Assembly (NCBI GenBank): GCA_019009955.1 | Contig: JADPXZ010000007.1 | Location: 2,173,501 to 2,237,500, forward strand | Direction of reading: 5' to 3' | DNA: 64,000 bases | DNA from: Riptortus pedestris | Lineage: Eukaryota > Arthropoda > Insecta > Hemiptera > Alydidae | In this document: in pieces, positions 12,420-53,930 of the stretch | Layout: each line of letters opens with the position of its first letter | How positions within the stretch are numbered: the first letter of the stretch is position 1 | Made by a program: the position numbers and the translations under genes | Notes under the pieces: generated by a model | Told to the model about the DNA's origin: nothing | What the model saw: the letters and a program-made list of their open reading frames with translations, nothing else | Database searches by the model: none

Positions 12420-13398
12420 TATATAAAATTGCTACCTCTGTCTGTACATTGATTTTTTTCGCGAAATTTCACGATAACTTTTCGTTTTACATGTCATAGG
12501 ACACCATAACTGCATTTTGTTTGTTTTGTGTCTGTTTGTTTGTTTGTTTGTTACCTTTTCACGCATAAACGGCTGAACCGAATTTTATGAAACTTGGTAT
12601 GTATATTACTACTGACCCAACTTAGACTTTAGGCTATACTAATATTCTCTGAGACGAACAGGAGTGGGAGTTTATAAGGGATGCCTGAAATTAAAAATAG
12701 CGATAGTTCGTTTCCTATTGGTTTTTCAGCAAATATGAACATAATAAAAGTTGTTTATTTTGTTATGTAGAGTAACTTTTGTTATATACACTTTTATAAT
12801 TACAATTATAAACGAGATATACGCTAAAACCTATAGCGGAAGTGAACAATTTTATTTGGGACAAAAGACCCAACCGAATTAAATAAAACTCGGTATGAAA
12901 ATTAGCACTAATGCTTTCATTATAATAAGCCATACCAACATTTCTAGGGACAGGCAGGAGTGGGGGTTGTAAGGGAGGCCTGAAATTAATAATAGCGATA
13001 TTTCGTTTCCTATTGCATTTTCGGCAAATATGCACATAACAAAAGTTGTTTATTTTGTTATTTAGAGAAATTTGCTCAACACTTCTTTTCAATATGAACT
13101 ACCAGGTACCTCACCTGAAAAAATTAATTCAAATGTATGTCAATATTTTCTCGTTAATAGCTGAAATCTATGCATAAGGCACAGGAGACGGGAAATATGA
13201 CAATTTGGACGACAGTGAAGTCTTACGTAAAAAATTAATTTTATTATTAACAAATCCCAACGACGGGTATTAACCCTAAACACTGGGACGGGTAAATGTC
13301 AAAATATTGTGCAAAGTAAAGCCTTGCCAAAAATATACCATCACCATTCAGCCTCAAATCAATTCCCGGGCGAAGCCGGCTATCTCAGCTAGTATATA
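12420..13398 (+). mobile_element. T element
   Basis: Same start (AAATTGCTACCTCTGTCTG) and end (CCCGGGCGAAGCCGGC then TATCTCAGCTAGT, followed by TATATA). Two internal units, boxes near 12660 and 12955. Confidence 0.65.
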
Positions 13399-13399
13399 T

Positions 13400-13630
13400 A
13401 TATACTGCCAGCACTCCACTACATAATATGTTGTACACGATTTTTAAAAATCGTCGAGAATTATTTGAGCTACGCGCGTTATCAGCTGGTTTCACTGATA
13501 TCTCTTATCACTCCTTATCTAATTTACTACGACAGAAGTGATTTTTTTTATAGTAACAGGTATGAAAATATGTCGCTGTCTCTCTCTTCAATATTGACGT
13601 GATGTTGACTCGATTTTAGCGGATTTCCCT
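13400..13630. other. Unique AT-rich sequence
   Basis: Between a T element and a family A array. It contains a near-palindrome GATTTTTAAAAATC at about 13439. No gene seen. Confidence 0.4.
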
Positions 13631-14295
13631 TAAGGAGATATTTGGAAATTTTGTTACGAATAGCTAAAATAGATTAGTTCTGAGATAGTAACCTTGTGCA
13701 ACACTTTATTGAAAGAAAAAGGCTAATATCTCGGTTAATATTTACTCTAGAGAAAAAGTGCATATAACAACAATTGTAGAGCATTAATAGTTCAACAAGA
13801 TTGGTTCTATAACATTTTACTCTCAGGCTCATAATAACGGAGATATTTGGCAAAAAACAAAATATATACGCAACGTTTCCTTAGCGAAGTCGTTAAGGGA
13901 ATAAGACGAAATTATTTCGACAATAACAAATCTCGGGTTAATATTTACTCCTAGAAAAAAGAGTGCAATAAAACAACAATTGTAGTGCATCAATATTCAA
14001 CAGATTGGTTCTATAACAATTTACTCTCAGCAGGCTCATAATAAACGGAGATAATTTGGAATTTTTTTGGTTTACGAAAACAGCTAAAATAGATCAGTTT
14101 CGCTGGATACTAACCTTGTACAGGACTTTTAACAGAAAACGCTAATTATCAGGGGGGTCAACGGTTAATAATTCCGATAGAGGTAAAAAGTTTGCATATA
14201 ACAAAAATTTGTAGAGGCGATTCAATAGTTCAACAAGATTGGTTCTATAACATTTTACTCTCAGGCTCATAATAACGGAGATATTTGGAATTATA
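13630..14295 (+). repeat. Family A tandem repeat (forward), partly noisy
   Basis: About four units. Those from 13860 to 14230 carry frequent indels. Confidence 0.85.
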
Positions 14296-14299
14296 GCTA

Positions 14300-14700
14300 A
14301 AGCGGAAGTACCTGACCTTAACAATTGTATTTATAACATGACCTTAATTGTAAGCTGAGTAAATATTATTCCGATACTCAATGGAATCTGACACGAAGGC
14401 ATTTATACTCAGTTTCATTCAAAACGGGAAGAAGAGTATGTGACTCAAGGGCTGCGTAAATAAAGCATATTTCGCAGCGTGAAGTTCTGAACGATAGATA
14501 AATCTACAAACTGCTAAACACTCAACACGACCGCAGCAATATTACAGCGAATAAATACATGATGCTAATGAGAAATATTTCAATAATAAAGGTCTCTTGA
14601 AAACAATATTTGGTATTTAAGCTTGGAATAATGCGGTTTATTATATAACAGAGTATTGTTTATGCGACACGAGCAGGAGTGGGGCTTTGCTCGAGGATGA
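14300..14700 (+). mobile_element. Element D copy
   Basis: It contains the blocks GCTGCGTAAATAAAGCATAT, CACCGCAGCAATATTACAG-like, and GGAATAATGCGGTTTATTAT, then GAGCAGGAGTGGGGCTTTGC, and runs straight into family B repeats. The same order occurs at 37315-37775, 49965-50350 and 56145-57235, so it is a dispersed element with B units as its tail. Confidence 0.6.
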
Positions 14701-15240
14701 AAACTGAAAAATGCAAATATCTCGGTTAATATTCATTCTAGAGAATAAATGTATATAACAATATTTATAGTAAATTTAATTTGCAATAAGATTGGTTATG
14801 TACAACTTTTCGATCCGACGCACAATAACGGAGATAATTCGATTCTTGTCTCAAGAAGGACTTCATCAATATTTTTCACAGTTGCTACCAGTTGATTTTC
14901 GACCTAAAAACGCTAATATCTCGGTTATTATTCATTCTAGAGAATAAATGTATATAACAATATTTATAGTAAATTAAATTTGCAATAAGATTGGTTATGT
15001 ACAATTTTTCGATCCGGCAAATAACAACGGAGATATTTCGATTCTTGTCTCAAGAAGGACTTCACCGATATCTTGAAAGTAGCTACCAAGTTGATTTTCG
15101 ACAGAAAAATGCAAATATCTCGGTTAATATTCAAGATAGAGAATAAATGTATATAACAATATTTATAGTAAATTTAATTTGCAATAAGATTGGTTATGTA
15201 CAATTTTTCGATCCGACGCATAATAACGGAGATATATGAA
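14700..15240 (+). repeat. Family B tandem repeat (forward)
   Basis: Three units with ~70-bp spacers containing TTCTTGTCTCAAGAAGGACT. B core as at 3060-3195. Confidence 0.9.
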
Positions 15241-15244
15241 TAAT

Positions 15245-15335
15245 TTTGAAAGGAACTCAATTTCGTCAACTCGTGTTTATGGTCGATGGACTTTAATGGA
15301 ATTTTTCATTTAAGAGAAATCTGCTAATACCCAAA

Positions 15336-15403
<68 letters not shown>

Positions 15404-15590
15404 ATAGCTTCAAGTATTCTTGCTGAAATGATAAGACGTTTCTGAGTGTAAGTTATCTTACTGATATCAAAGCTACAGAATGGATTAAAGTACACTTAGG
15501 ATTAGTACATTCAAACTCAGGTTTATATCAAACAATAATATTCTGCCTTAAATCTTTCTTGGTTAGCGAGTTATAAGTGTTATTAAATCG
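15245..15590. other. (TA)n and unique AT-rich sequence
   Basis: A 60-base (TA)n run at 15343-15402 with unique AT-rich flanks. No gene seen. Confidence 0.5.
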
Positions 15591-16115
15591 GTTAATATTT
15601 ACTCTAGAGAAAAAGTGCATATAACAACAATTGTAGAGCATCAATAGTTCAACAAGATTGGTTCTATAACATTTTACTCTCAGGCTCATAATAACGGAGA
15701 TATTTGGAATTTTGGAACAACAGTCCTAAAGTGTTACCTTGTGCAACACCTTAAACTACTTTTTTTTAAAGAAAAACGCTAATATCTCGGTTAATATTTA
15801 CTCTAGAGAAAAAGTGCATATAACAACAATTGTAGAGCATCAATAGTTCAACAAGATTGGTTCTATAACATTTTACTCTCAGGCTCATAATAACGGAGAT
15901 ATTTGGAATTTTGGAACAACAGTCCTAAAGTGTTACCTTGTGCAACACCTTAAACTACTTTTTTTTAAAGAAAAACGCTAATATCTCGGTTAATATTTAC
16001 TCTAGAGAAAAAGTGCATATAACAACAATTGTAGAGCATCAATAGTTCAACAAGATTGGTTCTATAACATTTTACTCTCAGGCTCATAATAACGGAGATA
16101 TTTGAAACTTTCGTT
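15590..16115 (+). repeat. Family A tandem repeat (forward), near-identical units
   Basis: Three units with a period of 190 bases. The first two and their spacers are almost identical, indicating recent duplication. Confidence 0.9.
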
Positions 16116-16390
16116 ACGAATCGCAAAATAGATTAGAATATAATTAATTATTTTTAGGAAACCGCTGTTATTTATTTATGAACAGCTTAAAATTTAGGAG
16201 TATTCCTAATATCACCAGAAGTCTAAAGTAGTTTTAAAGTATCTTTAGTCTTGCCCTGAAGAAGAAAAAATATATAATTCTCCAAATATAGGCATCAACT
16301 AAAATTTGTTCACTAACATTGACAAAAACTCCAAGAAACAATAATAGGTTATATATTAATATAACCTGGTCAAAAACATCAACAGAATTA
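16115..16390. other. Unique AT-rich sequence
   Basis: No repeat family or open frame recognised. Confidence 0.4.
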
Positions 16391-16392
16391 TA

Positions 16393-16620
16393 TATATACT
16401 AGCTGAGATAGCTGGCTTCGCCCGGGAATTGATTTGAGGCTGAATGGTGATGGTATTTTTTTGGCAAGGCTTTACTTTGCACAATATTTTGACATTTACC
16501 CGTCCCAGTGTTTAGGGTTAATACCCGTCGTTGGCATTTGTTAATAATAAAATTAATTTTTTATGTAAGTCTTCACTGTCGTCCAAATTGTCATATGCAC
16601 TTTTGTCGTAGCTACAATAT
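16393..16620 (-). mobile_element. T element, terminal fragment
   Basis: Only the CTAGCTGAGATAGC / CCCGGG end and about 200 bases are present, then the sequence diverges near TCATATGCACTTTTG. Confidence 0.55.
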
Positions 16621-16769
16621 TAAGCCAGTTAAATTCTGGAATTCCCGCTAAAATCCCCAATTTGATGGCGCCCCTTTTGTAAAACCAAGCGTCAGTTTTA
16701 TTGCGGGCCTTTACCTGTCGGCGGCTACAACAAGCTTTATTCTGCGTATATGTCTCTGTATAAATATTA

Positions 16770-17340
16770 AAGAAAAACGCTAATATCTCGGTTAATATTT
16801 GTGATAGAGAAAAAGTGCATATAACAACAATTGTAGAGCATCATAGTTTTCCAAACAAGAAAAATTGGTTTTCCTAATAACATTTTACAGTTGGCATATA
16901 ACAACCCATTTTAAAAGAGCATCCAAATAGTTTCCAAACAAGAATTTGGTTTCTACTATAACAATAAACATTTTACTCCTTCTCAGGGACCTCATAATAA
17001 AACGGAGATATTATGCGGAATTTATACTTTTTGTGTTTGTTTTTCCCCAGATTTGGAAAAACAAAATAAAAATAATTTCCTTTCCCATTTATTTTGAAAG
17101 AGTTTTCCACAAACTAAAATTGGAAGGACGTATTTATTTTGTTTTGAGCCGCTTTGCAAAAGAGCCGGGGAAAATTTAATTATCGGACAGTAAAATTCTT
17201 TTTTTATTACCTCTTTATTTCCCTTTTGCTTCCAAGTCAATAAATACTTCGCTCGGTTTTTTATATTCCTTAAAACTTGGAATAAATTTCCCAAGTTCAT
17301 CCTTAGTTATATGTATAAAATTGCAGATTTAAATCATTAA
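16770..17340 (+). repeat. Degraded family A unit and AT-rich sequence
   Basis: One A unit at 16775-17015 with heavy insertions, then T-rich sequence to 17340 with no recognisable content. Confidence 0.6.
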
Positions 17341-18850
17341 TATTCTCAGTTATTATGAGCCTGAGAGTAAAATGTTATAGAACCAATCTTGTTGAACTAT
17401 TGATGCTCTACAATTGTTGTTATATGCACTTTTTCTCTAGAGTAAATATTAACCGAGATATTAGCGTTTTTCTTTAAAAAAAGTAGTTTAAGGTGTTGTA
17501 ACACTATAGCTATTATTTCAAAATTCCAAATATCTCCGTTATTATGAGCCTGAGAGTAAAATGTTATAGAACCAATCTTGTTGAACTATTGATGCTCTAC
17601 AATTGTTGTTATATGCACTTTTTCTCTAGAGTAAATATTAACCGAGATATTAGCGTTTTTCCTTGTAAAGTAGTTTAAAGTGTTATTTTAGCTATTCATA
17701 ACAAAAATTCCAAATATCTCCGTTATTATGAGCCTGAGAGTAAAATGTTATAGAACCAATCTTGTTGAACTATTGATGCTCTACAATTGTTGTTATATGC
17801 ACTTTTTCTCTAGAGTAAATATTAACCGAGATATTAGCGTTTTTCTTTAAAAAAGCGTTCCAGTAGCTTAGTATCTGAGACCTAATCTATTTATTTCAGC
17901 TAACATTCCAAATATCTCCGTTATTATGAGCCTGAGAGTAAAATGTTATAGAACCAATCTTGTCGAACTATTGATGCTCTACAATTGTTGTTATATGCAC
18001 TTTTTCTCTATCGTAAATATTAACCGAGATATTAGCGTTTTTCTTTAAAAAAGCGTTCCAGTAGCTTAGTATCTGAGACCTAATCTATTTATTTCAGCTA
18101 ACATTCCAAATATCTCCGTTATTATGAGCCTGAGAGTAAAATGTTATAGAACCAATCTTGTTGAACTATTGATGCTCTACAATTGTTGTTATATGCACTT
18201 TTTCTCTAGAGTAAATATTAACCGAGATATTAGCGTTTTTCTTTAAAAAAGCGTTCCAGTAGCTTAGTATCTGAGACCTAATCTATTTATTTCAGCTAAC
18301 ATTCCAAATATCTCCGTTATTATGAGCCTGAGAGTAAAATGTTATAGAACCAATCTTGTTGAACTATTGATGTTCTACAATTGTTGTTATATGCACTTTT
18401 TCTCTAGAGTAAATATTAACCGAGATATTAGCGTTTTTCTATAAAAAAGCGTTCCAGTAGCTTAGTATCTGAGACCTAATCTATTTATTTCAGCTAACAT
18501 TCCAAATATCTCCGTTATTATGAGCCTGAGAGTAAAATGTTATAGAACCAATCTTGTCGAACTATTGATGCTCTACAATTGTTGTTATATGCACTTTTTC
18601 TCTATCGTAAATATTAACCGAGATATTAGCGTTTTTCTTTAATAAAGTGTTCCACTTGGTTAGTATCTGAGACCTAATCTATTTATTTCAGCTAACATTC
18701 CAAATATCTCCGTTATTATGAGCCTGAGAGTAAAATGTTATAGAACCAATCTTGTTGAACTATTGATGCTCTACAATTGTTGTTATATGCACTTTTTCTC
18801 TAGAGTAAATATTAACCGAGATATTAGCGTTTTTATTTAATTTAACGAGT
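17330..18850 (-). repeat. Family A tandem repeat (reverse)
   Basis: Eight clean units with two spacer types: GTAGTTTAAAGTGTTATTTT near the left, and GCGTTCCAGTAGCTTAGTAT repeated in the middle. The period is about 190-200 bases. Confidence 0.92.
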
Positions 18851-18899
18851 TGCACAAGGTAAGTATTTCAGACCTATTCTATTTTAGCTAATCATAACA

Positions 18900-21800
18900 A
18901 AAAATTTAAAATATGTGAAGGATTTTAATGTTTGAAATTTCAATCAAGAAATAAATAATAATAATAATAAAACATAAACATTATTAATATAATAAATGAA
19001 AGAAAATAAAATAAATTGATTTGTACAATCACTCATTAATTAAGTAGATTGATTCAATCAAAGTTAGTTAGATAACAGTGTGATTACAGCTGTGATTGAA
19101 TATGATTGAATTCGGTAAATCAATAATAATTGCTAATCAAGCCTTCTGATTAAGATTGACTTCTATTCCGAACTAACAAAATGATATTAGCGTTTTATGA
19201 AGTAACTAATCCTGGGACTAAAAAATTTTGATTGAAAGATTTTGGAAAAAAAGTCTGTGGTTACCGTTTTTTTTGTTGAGATATTTTGAGAAATTGTTGA
19301 GATTTTCAACAAGAATTTGTTGAGAAACGGAGGAGAAACATGTTCTCATTTTGCAACGGACATTAAGACATATAACATTGAAGAATATACTACTCAATCA
19401 AAAGAGTTTTGTTACAATCACCTAAGAGAGAGATCTAATAAATCACGTTTTTCTTAAAAGTAAATGTTGATTGAAATTCAACAACATTAACCACGGAAAA
19501 TTAACAAATATTGACGAATACAAGTAATTGTAAACATACAAAACCTCTTTTGATTGAATCAAGGTATTTAATTAAACACACAGACAATGATTTAATTGGA
19601 AAAGCCTCGATTGATTGAATATTATTATTTATTGATTGAAAGATCACACAATAAAATCAGTTAAGTCTAAATATATAATATATTTAAAAATGATTGAATT
19701 AATTTTTTTTATGGACATTCTAGACCAAGATTAAGTGTCATTGACTAATTTAAACTAGTTTTGATTGAAAAAGAAAAAAAAATCTCAACAATCCTTCGAT
19801 GATTGAATGAAGCTACTTTAATCAAACATTGATTGAACAAATCAAATTTGCGAGACTGTTGAGAGTTCCTCGACAAGAACTTAATAAAACTAGCTTTGAT
19901 TAAAAGAAATTCAACAATCCTTAATTTGATGATTGAATCAAACCAACAAATCAATTTTTATCAATATTAATATCGGAAGTTAATTTGAACCCAAGAATTA
20001 GCGTTTTTTTTACAAAAATCCCTAGTTCGCTAATAAAACTACTTTTGATTGAAAACAAAGTTCTCAATAAACCTTAATTCAATGATTGAATGAAGCTACA
20101 TTAATCAAACATTGATTGAACAAATCAAATTTGCGAGACTGTTGAGAGTTCCTCGACAAGAACTTAATAAAACTAGCTTTGATTAAAAGAAATTCAACAA
20201 TCCTTAATTTGATGATTGAATCAAACCAACAAATCAATTTTTATCAATATTAATATCGGAAGTTAATTTGAACCCAAGAATTAGCGTTTTTTTTACAAAA
20301 ATCCCTAGTTCGCTAATAAAACTACTTTTGATTGAAAACAAAGTTCTCAATAAACCTTAATTCAATGATTGAATGAAGCTACATTAATCAAACATTGATT
20401 GAACAAATCAAATCTTTTCAAAATTGTTGAGAGTTCCTCAACAAGAACTTATTAATACTAGCTAATGATGCTATTTTATGTAGTGTTAGTTGTTGATTGA
20501 AGGATTTTATTGTTCAATCCTTCAATCAACAAATAATAATATTAATATCGGAAGTTAATTTGTACACAAGAATTAGCGTTTTTCGCCAAATTAGAGTTAA
20601 TAAAACTAGTTTTGATTGAAAAACAAAATATTCTCAAGAATCCTTCAATGATTGAATGAAGCTACTTTAATCAAACAGTGATTGAACAAATCAAATTTGC
20701 GATAATTGTTGGAGAGTTCCTAATAAAACTGGCTTTGATTGAAAGAAATTCAATAATCCTTAATTTGATGATTGAATCAAGCCATTAAATCCATTTTTAT
20801 TATGTTATACTATTATCTGTATAATATTGCTATTTTATGTGTAGTTATTTGTTGATTGAAGGATTTTATTGTTCAATCCTTCAATCAACAAATTATAATA
20901 TTAATATAACCCAAGAATTAGCGTTTTTTGCCAAATCAAAGTTAATAAAACTAGTTTTGATTGAAAGAAATTCAATAATTCGATGATTGAATCAAGCTAC
21001 TCTAATCAAACATTGATTGAACAAAATCAAATTTGCAAAAATTGAAAAGTTCCTAATAAAATTTGATTATAATCCTTAATTTGGATTGAATCAAACCACC
21101 AAATTAATTTTTATTATGTTATACTATTATCTGTATAATATTTCTATTTTATGTGTTGTTATTTGTTGATTGAATGATTTTACTGTTCAATCCTTCAATC
21201 AACAAATAATAATATTAATATAACCCAAGAATTAGCGTTTTTCGCCAAATCTAAGTTAATTAAACTACTTTTGATTGAAAACTAAATTCTCAATAATCCT
21301 TCGATGATTGAATGTAGCTACATTAGTCAAACATTGATTGAACTTAATCAAATTTGTGAAAATTGTTGGAGAGTTCCTAATAAAATTTGCTTTGATTGTA
21401 AGAAATTCAATAATCCTTAATTTGATGATTGAATCAAGCCACCAAATCCATTTTTATTATGTTATACTATTATCTGTATAATATTGCTATTTTATGTGTT
21501 GTTATTTGTTGATTGAATGATTTTATTGTTCAATCCTTCAATCAACAATTGATTAATAAGTTAATTTAAATAACCATGATGAATAATTCTTAATCAACAA
21601 TTGAAATTAGAAATATTAAATAATGTAATCTTGATCAATTCTTATTGAAAAATGATTGAAAGAAATTCAATAATTCTTAATTCGATGATTGAGCTACTTT
21701 AATCAAATATTGATTGAACAAATAAAATTTTGCTAAAATTGTCAATAGTTCCTCAGCAAGAACTTAATAATACTAGCTAATAATGCTATTTTAGGTGTTA

Positions 21801-23560
21801 TTTGTTGATTGAAGGATTTTATTGTTCTATCATTCAATCAACAAATAATAATATTAATAACAAAAGTTAATTTGAACCCAAAAATTAGCGTTTATTTGCA
21901 AAAATCTCTATTTTGTAAATAAAACTAGTTTTGATTGAAAAACAAAATTCTCAACCATCCTTCAATGATTGAATGTAGCTACATTAATCAAACATTGATT
22001 GAACAAATAAAATCTTTCCAAAATTCTTGAGAGTTCCTCAGGAAGAACAATAATACTAGCTAATAATGCTATTTTATGTAGTGTTATTTGTTGATTGAAG
22101 TATTTTATTGTTCAATCCTTCAATCAACAAATAATAATATTAATATCGGAAGTTAATTTGAACCCAATATTTAGCGTTTTTCGCCAAATCGAAGTCAATA
22201 AAACTACTTTTGATTGAAAACTAAATTCTCAATAATCCTTCGATGATCGACTGTAGCTACAATAATCAAACATTGATTGAACAAATCAAATTTTGCGAAA
22301 ATTGTTGGAGAGTTCCTCAACGAGAACTTAATAAAACTAGCTTTGATTGAAAGAAATTCAATAATCCTTAATTTGATGATTGAATCAAGCCATTAAATCA
22401 ATTTTTATTATAATATACTATTATATGTACATAGAATGTTATTTTATGTGTTGTTATTTGTTGATTGAATGATTATTGTTCAATCCTTCAATCAACAAAT
22501 AATAATATTAATATCGAAAATTAATTTGAACCCAATATTTAGCGTTTATGCCAAATTAAAGTTAATAATACTAGTTTTGATTGAAAGAAATTCAATAATC
22601 CTTAATTCGATGATTGAGCTACTTTAATCAAATATTGATTGAACTTAATCAAATTTTGCGAAAATTTGGGAATAATTCTTAATTCGATGATTGAGCTACT
22701 TTAATCAAACTGTGATTGAACAAATTAAATCTTTCCAAAATTGTTGAGAGTTCCTCAACAAGAACTTAATAATACTAGCTAATATTGCTATTTTATTTGT
22801 TGTTATTTGTTGATTGAATGATTTTATTGTTCAATCCTTCAATCAACAAATAATAATATTAGTAACGAAAGTTAATTTGAACCCAAAAAACAGCGTTTTT
22901 TTTGCAAAAATCTCTATTTTATGATTGAAAGAAATTCAATAATTCTTAATTCGATGATTGAACGTAGCTACTTTAATCAAACATTGATTGAACTTAATCA
23001 AATTTGCGAAAATTGTTGGAGAGTTCCTAATAAAACTAGCTTTGATTGAAAGAAATTCAATAATACTTAATTTGATGATTGAATCAATCGACCAAATCCA
23101 TTTTTATTATGTTATACTATTATCTGTATAATATTGTTATTTGTTGATTGAAGTATTTTATTGTTCAATCCTTCAATCAACAAATAATAATATTAATATC
23201 GGAAGTTAATTTGAACCCAAAAATTAGCGTTTTTTTGCAAAAATCTCTATTTTATGATTGAAAGAAATTCAATAATTCTTAATTCGATGATTGAACGTAG
23301 CTACTTTAATCAAACATTGATTGAACAAAATCAAATCTTGCGAAAATTGTTTAAGAGCTCCCCTCAACAAGAACTTGTCGAGAGGGACGGACAGAGAGGA
23401 GAAGAAACATGTGCTCCTTTTTCAACGGATAATTCTCTCTCTCTCTCTCAAGAAAAAGAGGAATTCCATACAAAAAACCTACAGAGTTTTGTTGAAGGCT
23501 TTGTTGGCGAGCAACAAAGTTTGTTGTGTGTGAAAATATTGTTTAGCTAAATTAACTTTT
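18900..23560. repeat. AT-rich hairpin satellite
   Basis: Imperfect tandem repeat, period about 290-370 bases, extremely rich in TGATTGAA / TTCAATCA words. Each unit from 20490 on carries an inverted repeat with arms ATTTGTTGATTGAAGGATT and its complement around a 9-base loop. Hairpin starts are near 20491, 20847, 21162, 21503, 21799, 22086, 22456, 22804 and 23149. A box TTAGCGTTTTT recurs once per unit. No coding sequence. Confidence 0.9.
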
Positions 23561-24189
23561 GTTGAGAGTTTGTTGTAAGCTGTGACTTACCTTAAAAAAA
23601 ATTCTTCTAATGCATCATGGTTCCGGCGTTTCGAACTTGTTGATTCTTCAGGAATTCTTGTTGAAGCTCCTTATTGTTCTTGTTGGTGTTGTTTCCTTCA
23701 ACAAAAAAACACACGAGACACTTTTGAGATATAACCCGGTTTTTTTGGTGGAAAACTGGTGAGTTTTTGAGTTACGGTTTGAGTTATTTTTTTTTGCGCG
23801 GATGAGATTTTGAGTTTGTAGTTTGTTATTGAGCGTTATTTTGTTGAGTTATCTTTGTTGGTTTGTATGTGTGTGTGTGTTACTGTTGTTTCTTGATGTT
23901 TCTCTCTCTCTCTCACCTGGACTAACTACAGGTATGGCGGATAGTAGCCCTTTGCGCATGCTCGACGCGCAAGTAATTTCACCTTGATCCCCCCTCTCTC
24001 TCTGTCTTTTTTCAACTGAAGCGACCCCTGTATGGCTCTCTCTCTCTCTCTTTGAGAGAGGGGTGTATGGGTCTGTCTTTGTCTGGCTAATGGCCTCTCT
24101 CTCTCTCTCACCTGGGCACAGGTAGAGAGGGGAGGGAGGAGTGGAGCCGATTTTAGAAGGAGAGGGAGGATGGACCGTTAAGGCTGAGG

Positions 24190-24190
<1 letters not shown>
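23560..24190. promoter_or_regulatory. Candidate divergent promoter / 5' UTR region
   Basis: The only sizeable unique segment between the ESRP and Gale coding starts. Minus strand: TTTAAG|GTAAGTCAC near 23597 is a near-perfect splice donor. Plus strand: donor-like CTACAG|GTATGG near 23932 and GCACAG|GTAGAG near 24121. GCGCATGC (23957-23964, NRF1-like core) and ATGGCGG (23935, YY1-like) lie close by. Gale needs an upstream UTR exon because its first coding exon starts with an acceptor, and so does ESRP. Which exon belongs to which gene is not shown by sequence alone. Confidence 0.4.
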
Positions 24191-46338
<22,148 letters not shown>

Positions 46339-46458
46339 CTAATCGCTTCAGCAACTCCCAACATTCCTATTCCAGAATCGAAACTAATCGGAGAGTCCCT
46401 GTGCCATAAATATATATATATATATACTTAATAGTAAAGCTGCTTCATGTTTTATTTA

Positions 46459-46464
46459 AATAAA
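46459..46464 (+). terminator. Gale polyadenylation signal
   Basis: AATAAA lies 121 bases after the Gale stop codon, in AT-rich sequence followed by T-rich bases. This is the first canonical hexamer downstream. Confidence 0.7.
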
Positions 46465-46549
46465 ATATTTTGTTACTCTATATTGTTATATTGTAAATAA
46501 CCTAAATTGTAGACCATTATGTATCCAAGACAAGGAATGACTTCGAGCG

Positions 46550-46975
46550 AGACAGGGGTCTTAGAGGAGAGAGAGAGAGAACGGGGTGTTAGAAAGAAAG
46601 CAAGAGAGAGAGACACGAGTGTTAGAGATTTTAGGAGGATAGAGAAAAAGAGAGGGGGGGTTAGAAAGAAAGAGGTTTTAAAGGGATAGAGAAAGAGTGG
46701 TTTTAAAGGGATAGAGAAAGAGAGGGAGAGAGTGGTTTTAAAGGGATAGAGAAAGAGAGGGAGAGAGTGGTTTTAAAGGGATAGAGAACAAGAGAGAGAG
46801 AGAGAGTGGTTTTAAAGGATGGCGAAAAAGGAGAGAAGAGAGAGTGGTGTTTAAAACATAGAGAAAAAGAGAGAGAGAGAGTGGTTTTAAAGGGATAGAG
46901 AAAAAGAGAGAGAGTGGTTCTAAAGGGATAGAGAAAAAGAGAGAGAGAGAGAATGGTTTTAAAGGGATAGATAAA
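46550..46975. repeat. Minisatellite between Gale and RpS16 ends
   Basis: A ~35-bp unit with GGTTTTAAAGGGATAGAGAA repeated about nine times, in the convergent intergenic gap. Confidence 0.85.
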
Positions 46976-47036
46976 AAAAAAGTTTCAAAGGTCAATGTAT
47001 GTAATAAAAGCCAGTATATTTTCAACCAAAGAAGTT

Positions 47037-47042
47037 TTTATT
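47037..47042 (-). terminator. RpS16 polyadenylation signal
   Basis: TTTATT on the plus strand is AATAAA on the minus strand, about 60 bases past the stop codon. This spacing suits the short 3' UTR of a ribosomal protein gene. Confidence 0.75.
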
Positions 47043-47102
47043 ATAAAATGTACACACGATTAGTGAGCAGCGAATTGGTATTGAAATACGTATATATATA
47101 TT

Positions 47103-53818
<6,716 letters not shown>

Positions 53819-53847
53819 TGAAGAAGAGTTTATTTTAAAAGTGACAC

Positions 53848-53930
53848 GAGAAAAGATATGAAACAGGGACTGAAAGAAAGCCCACGAAAACAGACAGTGT
53901 TGCCTCCAAGCTCTGAGCAGTGTTGCCAAT
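53848..53930 (-). promoter_or_regulatory. RpS16 core promoter with TOP-like start
   Basis: Minus strand upstream of the ATG: a pyrimidine run CTTTTCTC (53855-53848) would give a 5' TOP leader of about 37 bases, the usual arrangement for ribosomal protein mRNAs. A second run, CTTTCTTTC, lies near 53880. Two copies of GGCAACACTG (53904-53895 and 53927-53918) sit 23 bases apart just upstream and resemble a paired activator site. TOP control by growth signalling is known for the family; the exact start site here is inferred. Confidence 0.5.

Noticed and set aside
16946..17300. Opposed 77- and 92-codon open frames
   Set aside because: They lie in insertion-rich, A/T-run sequence beside a degraded family A unit, with no family resemblance or splice sites.
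10055..18850. CRISPR-like regularly spaced repeats
   Set aside because: The repeated core is 126 bp with similar, not unique, spacers, in eukaryotic split-gene context without cas genes.
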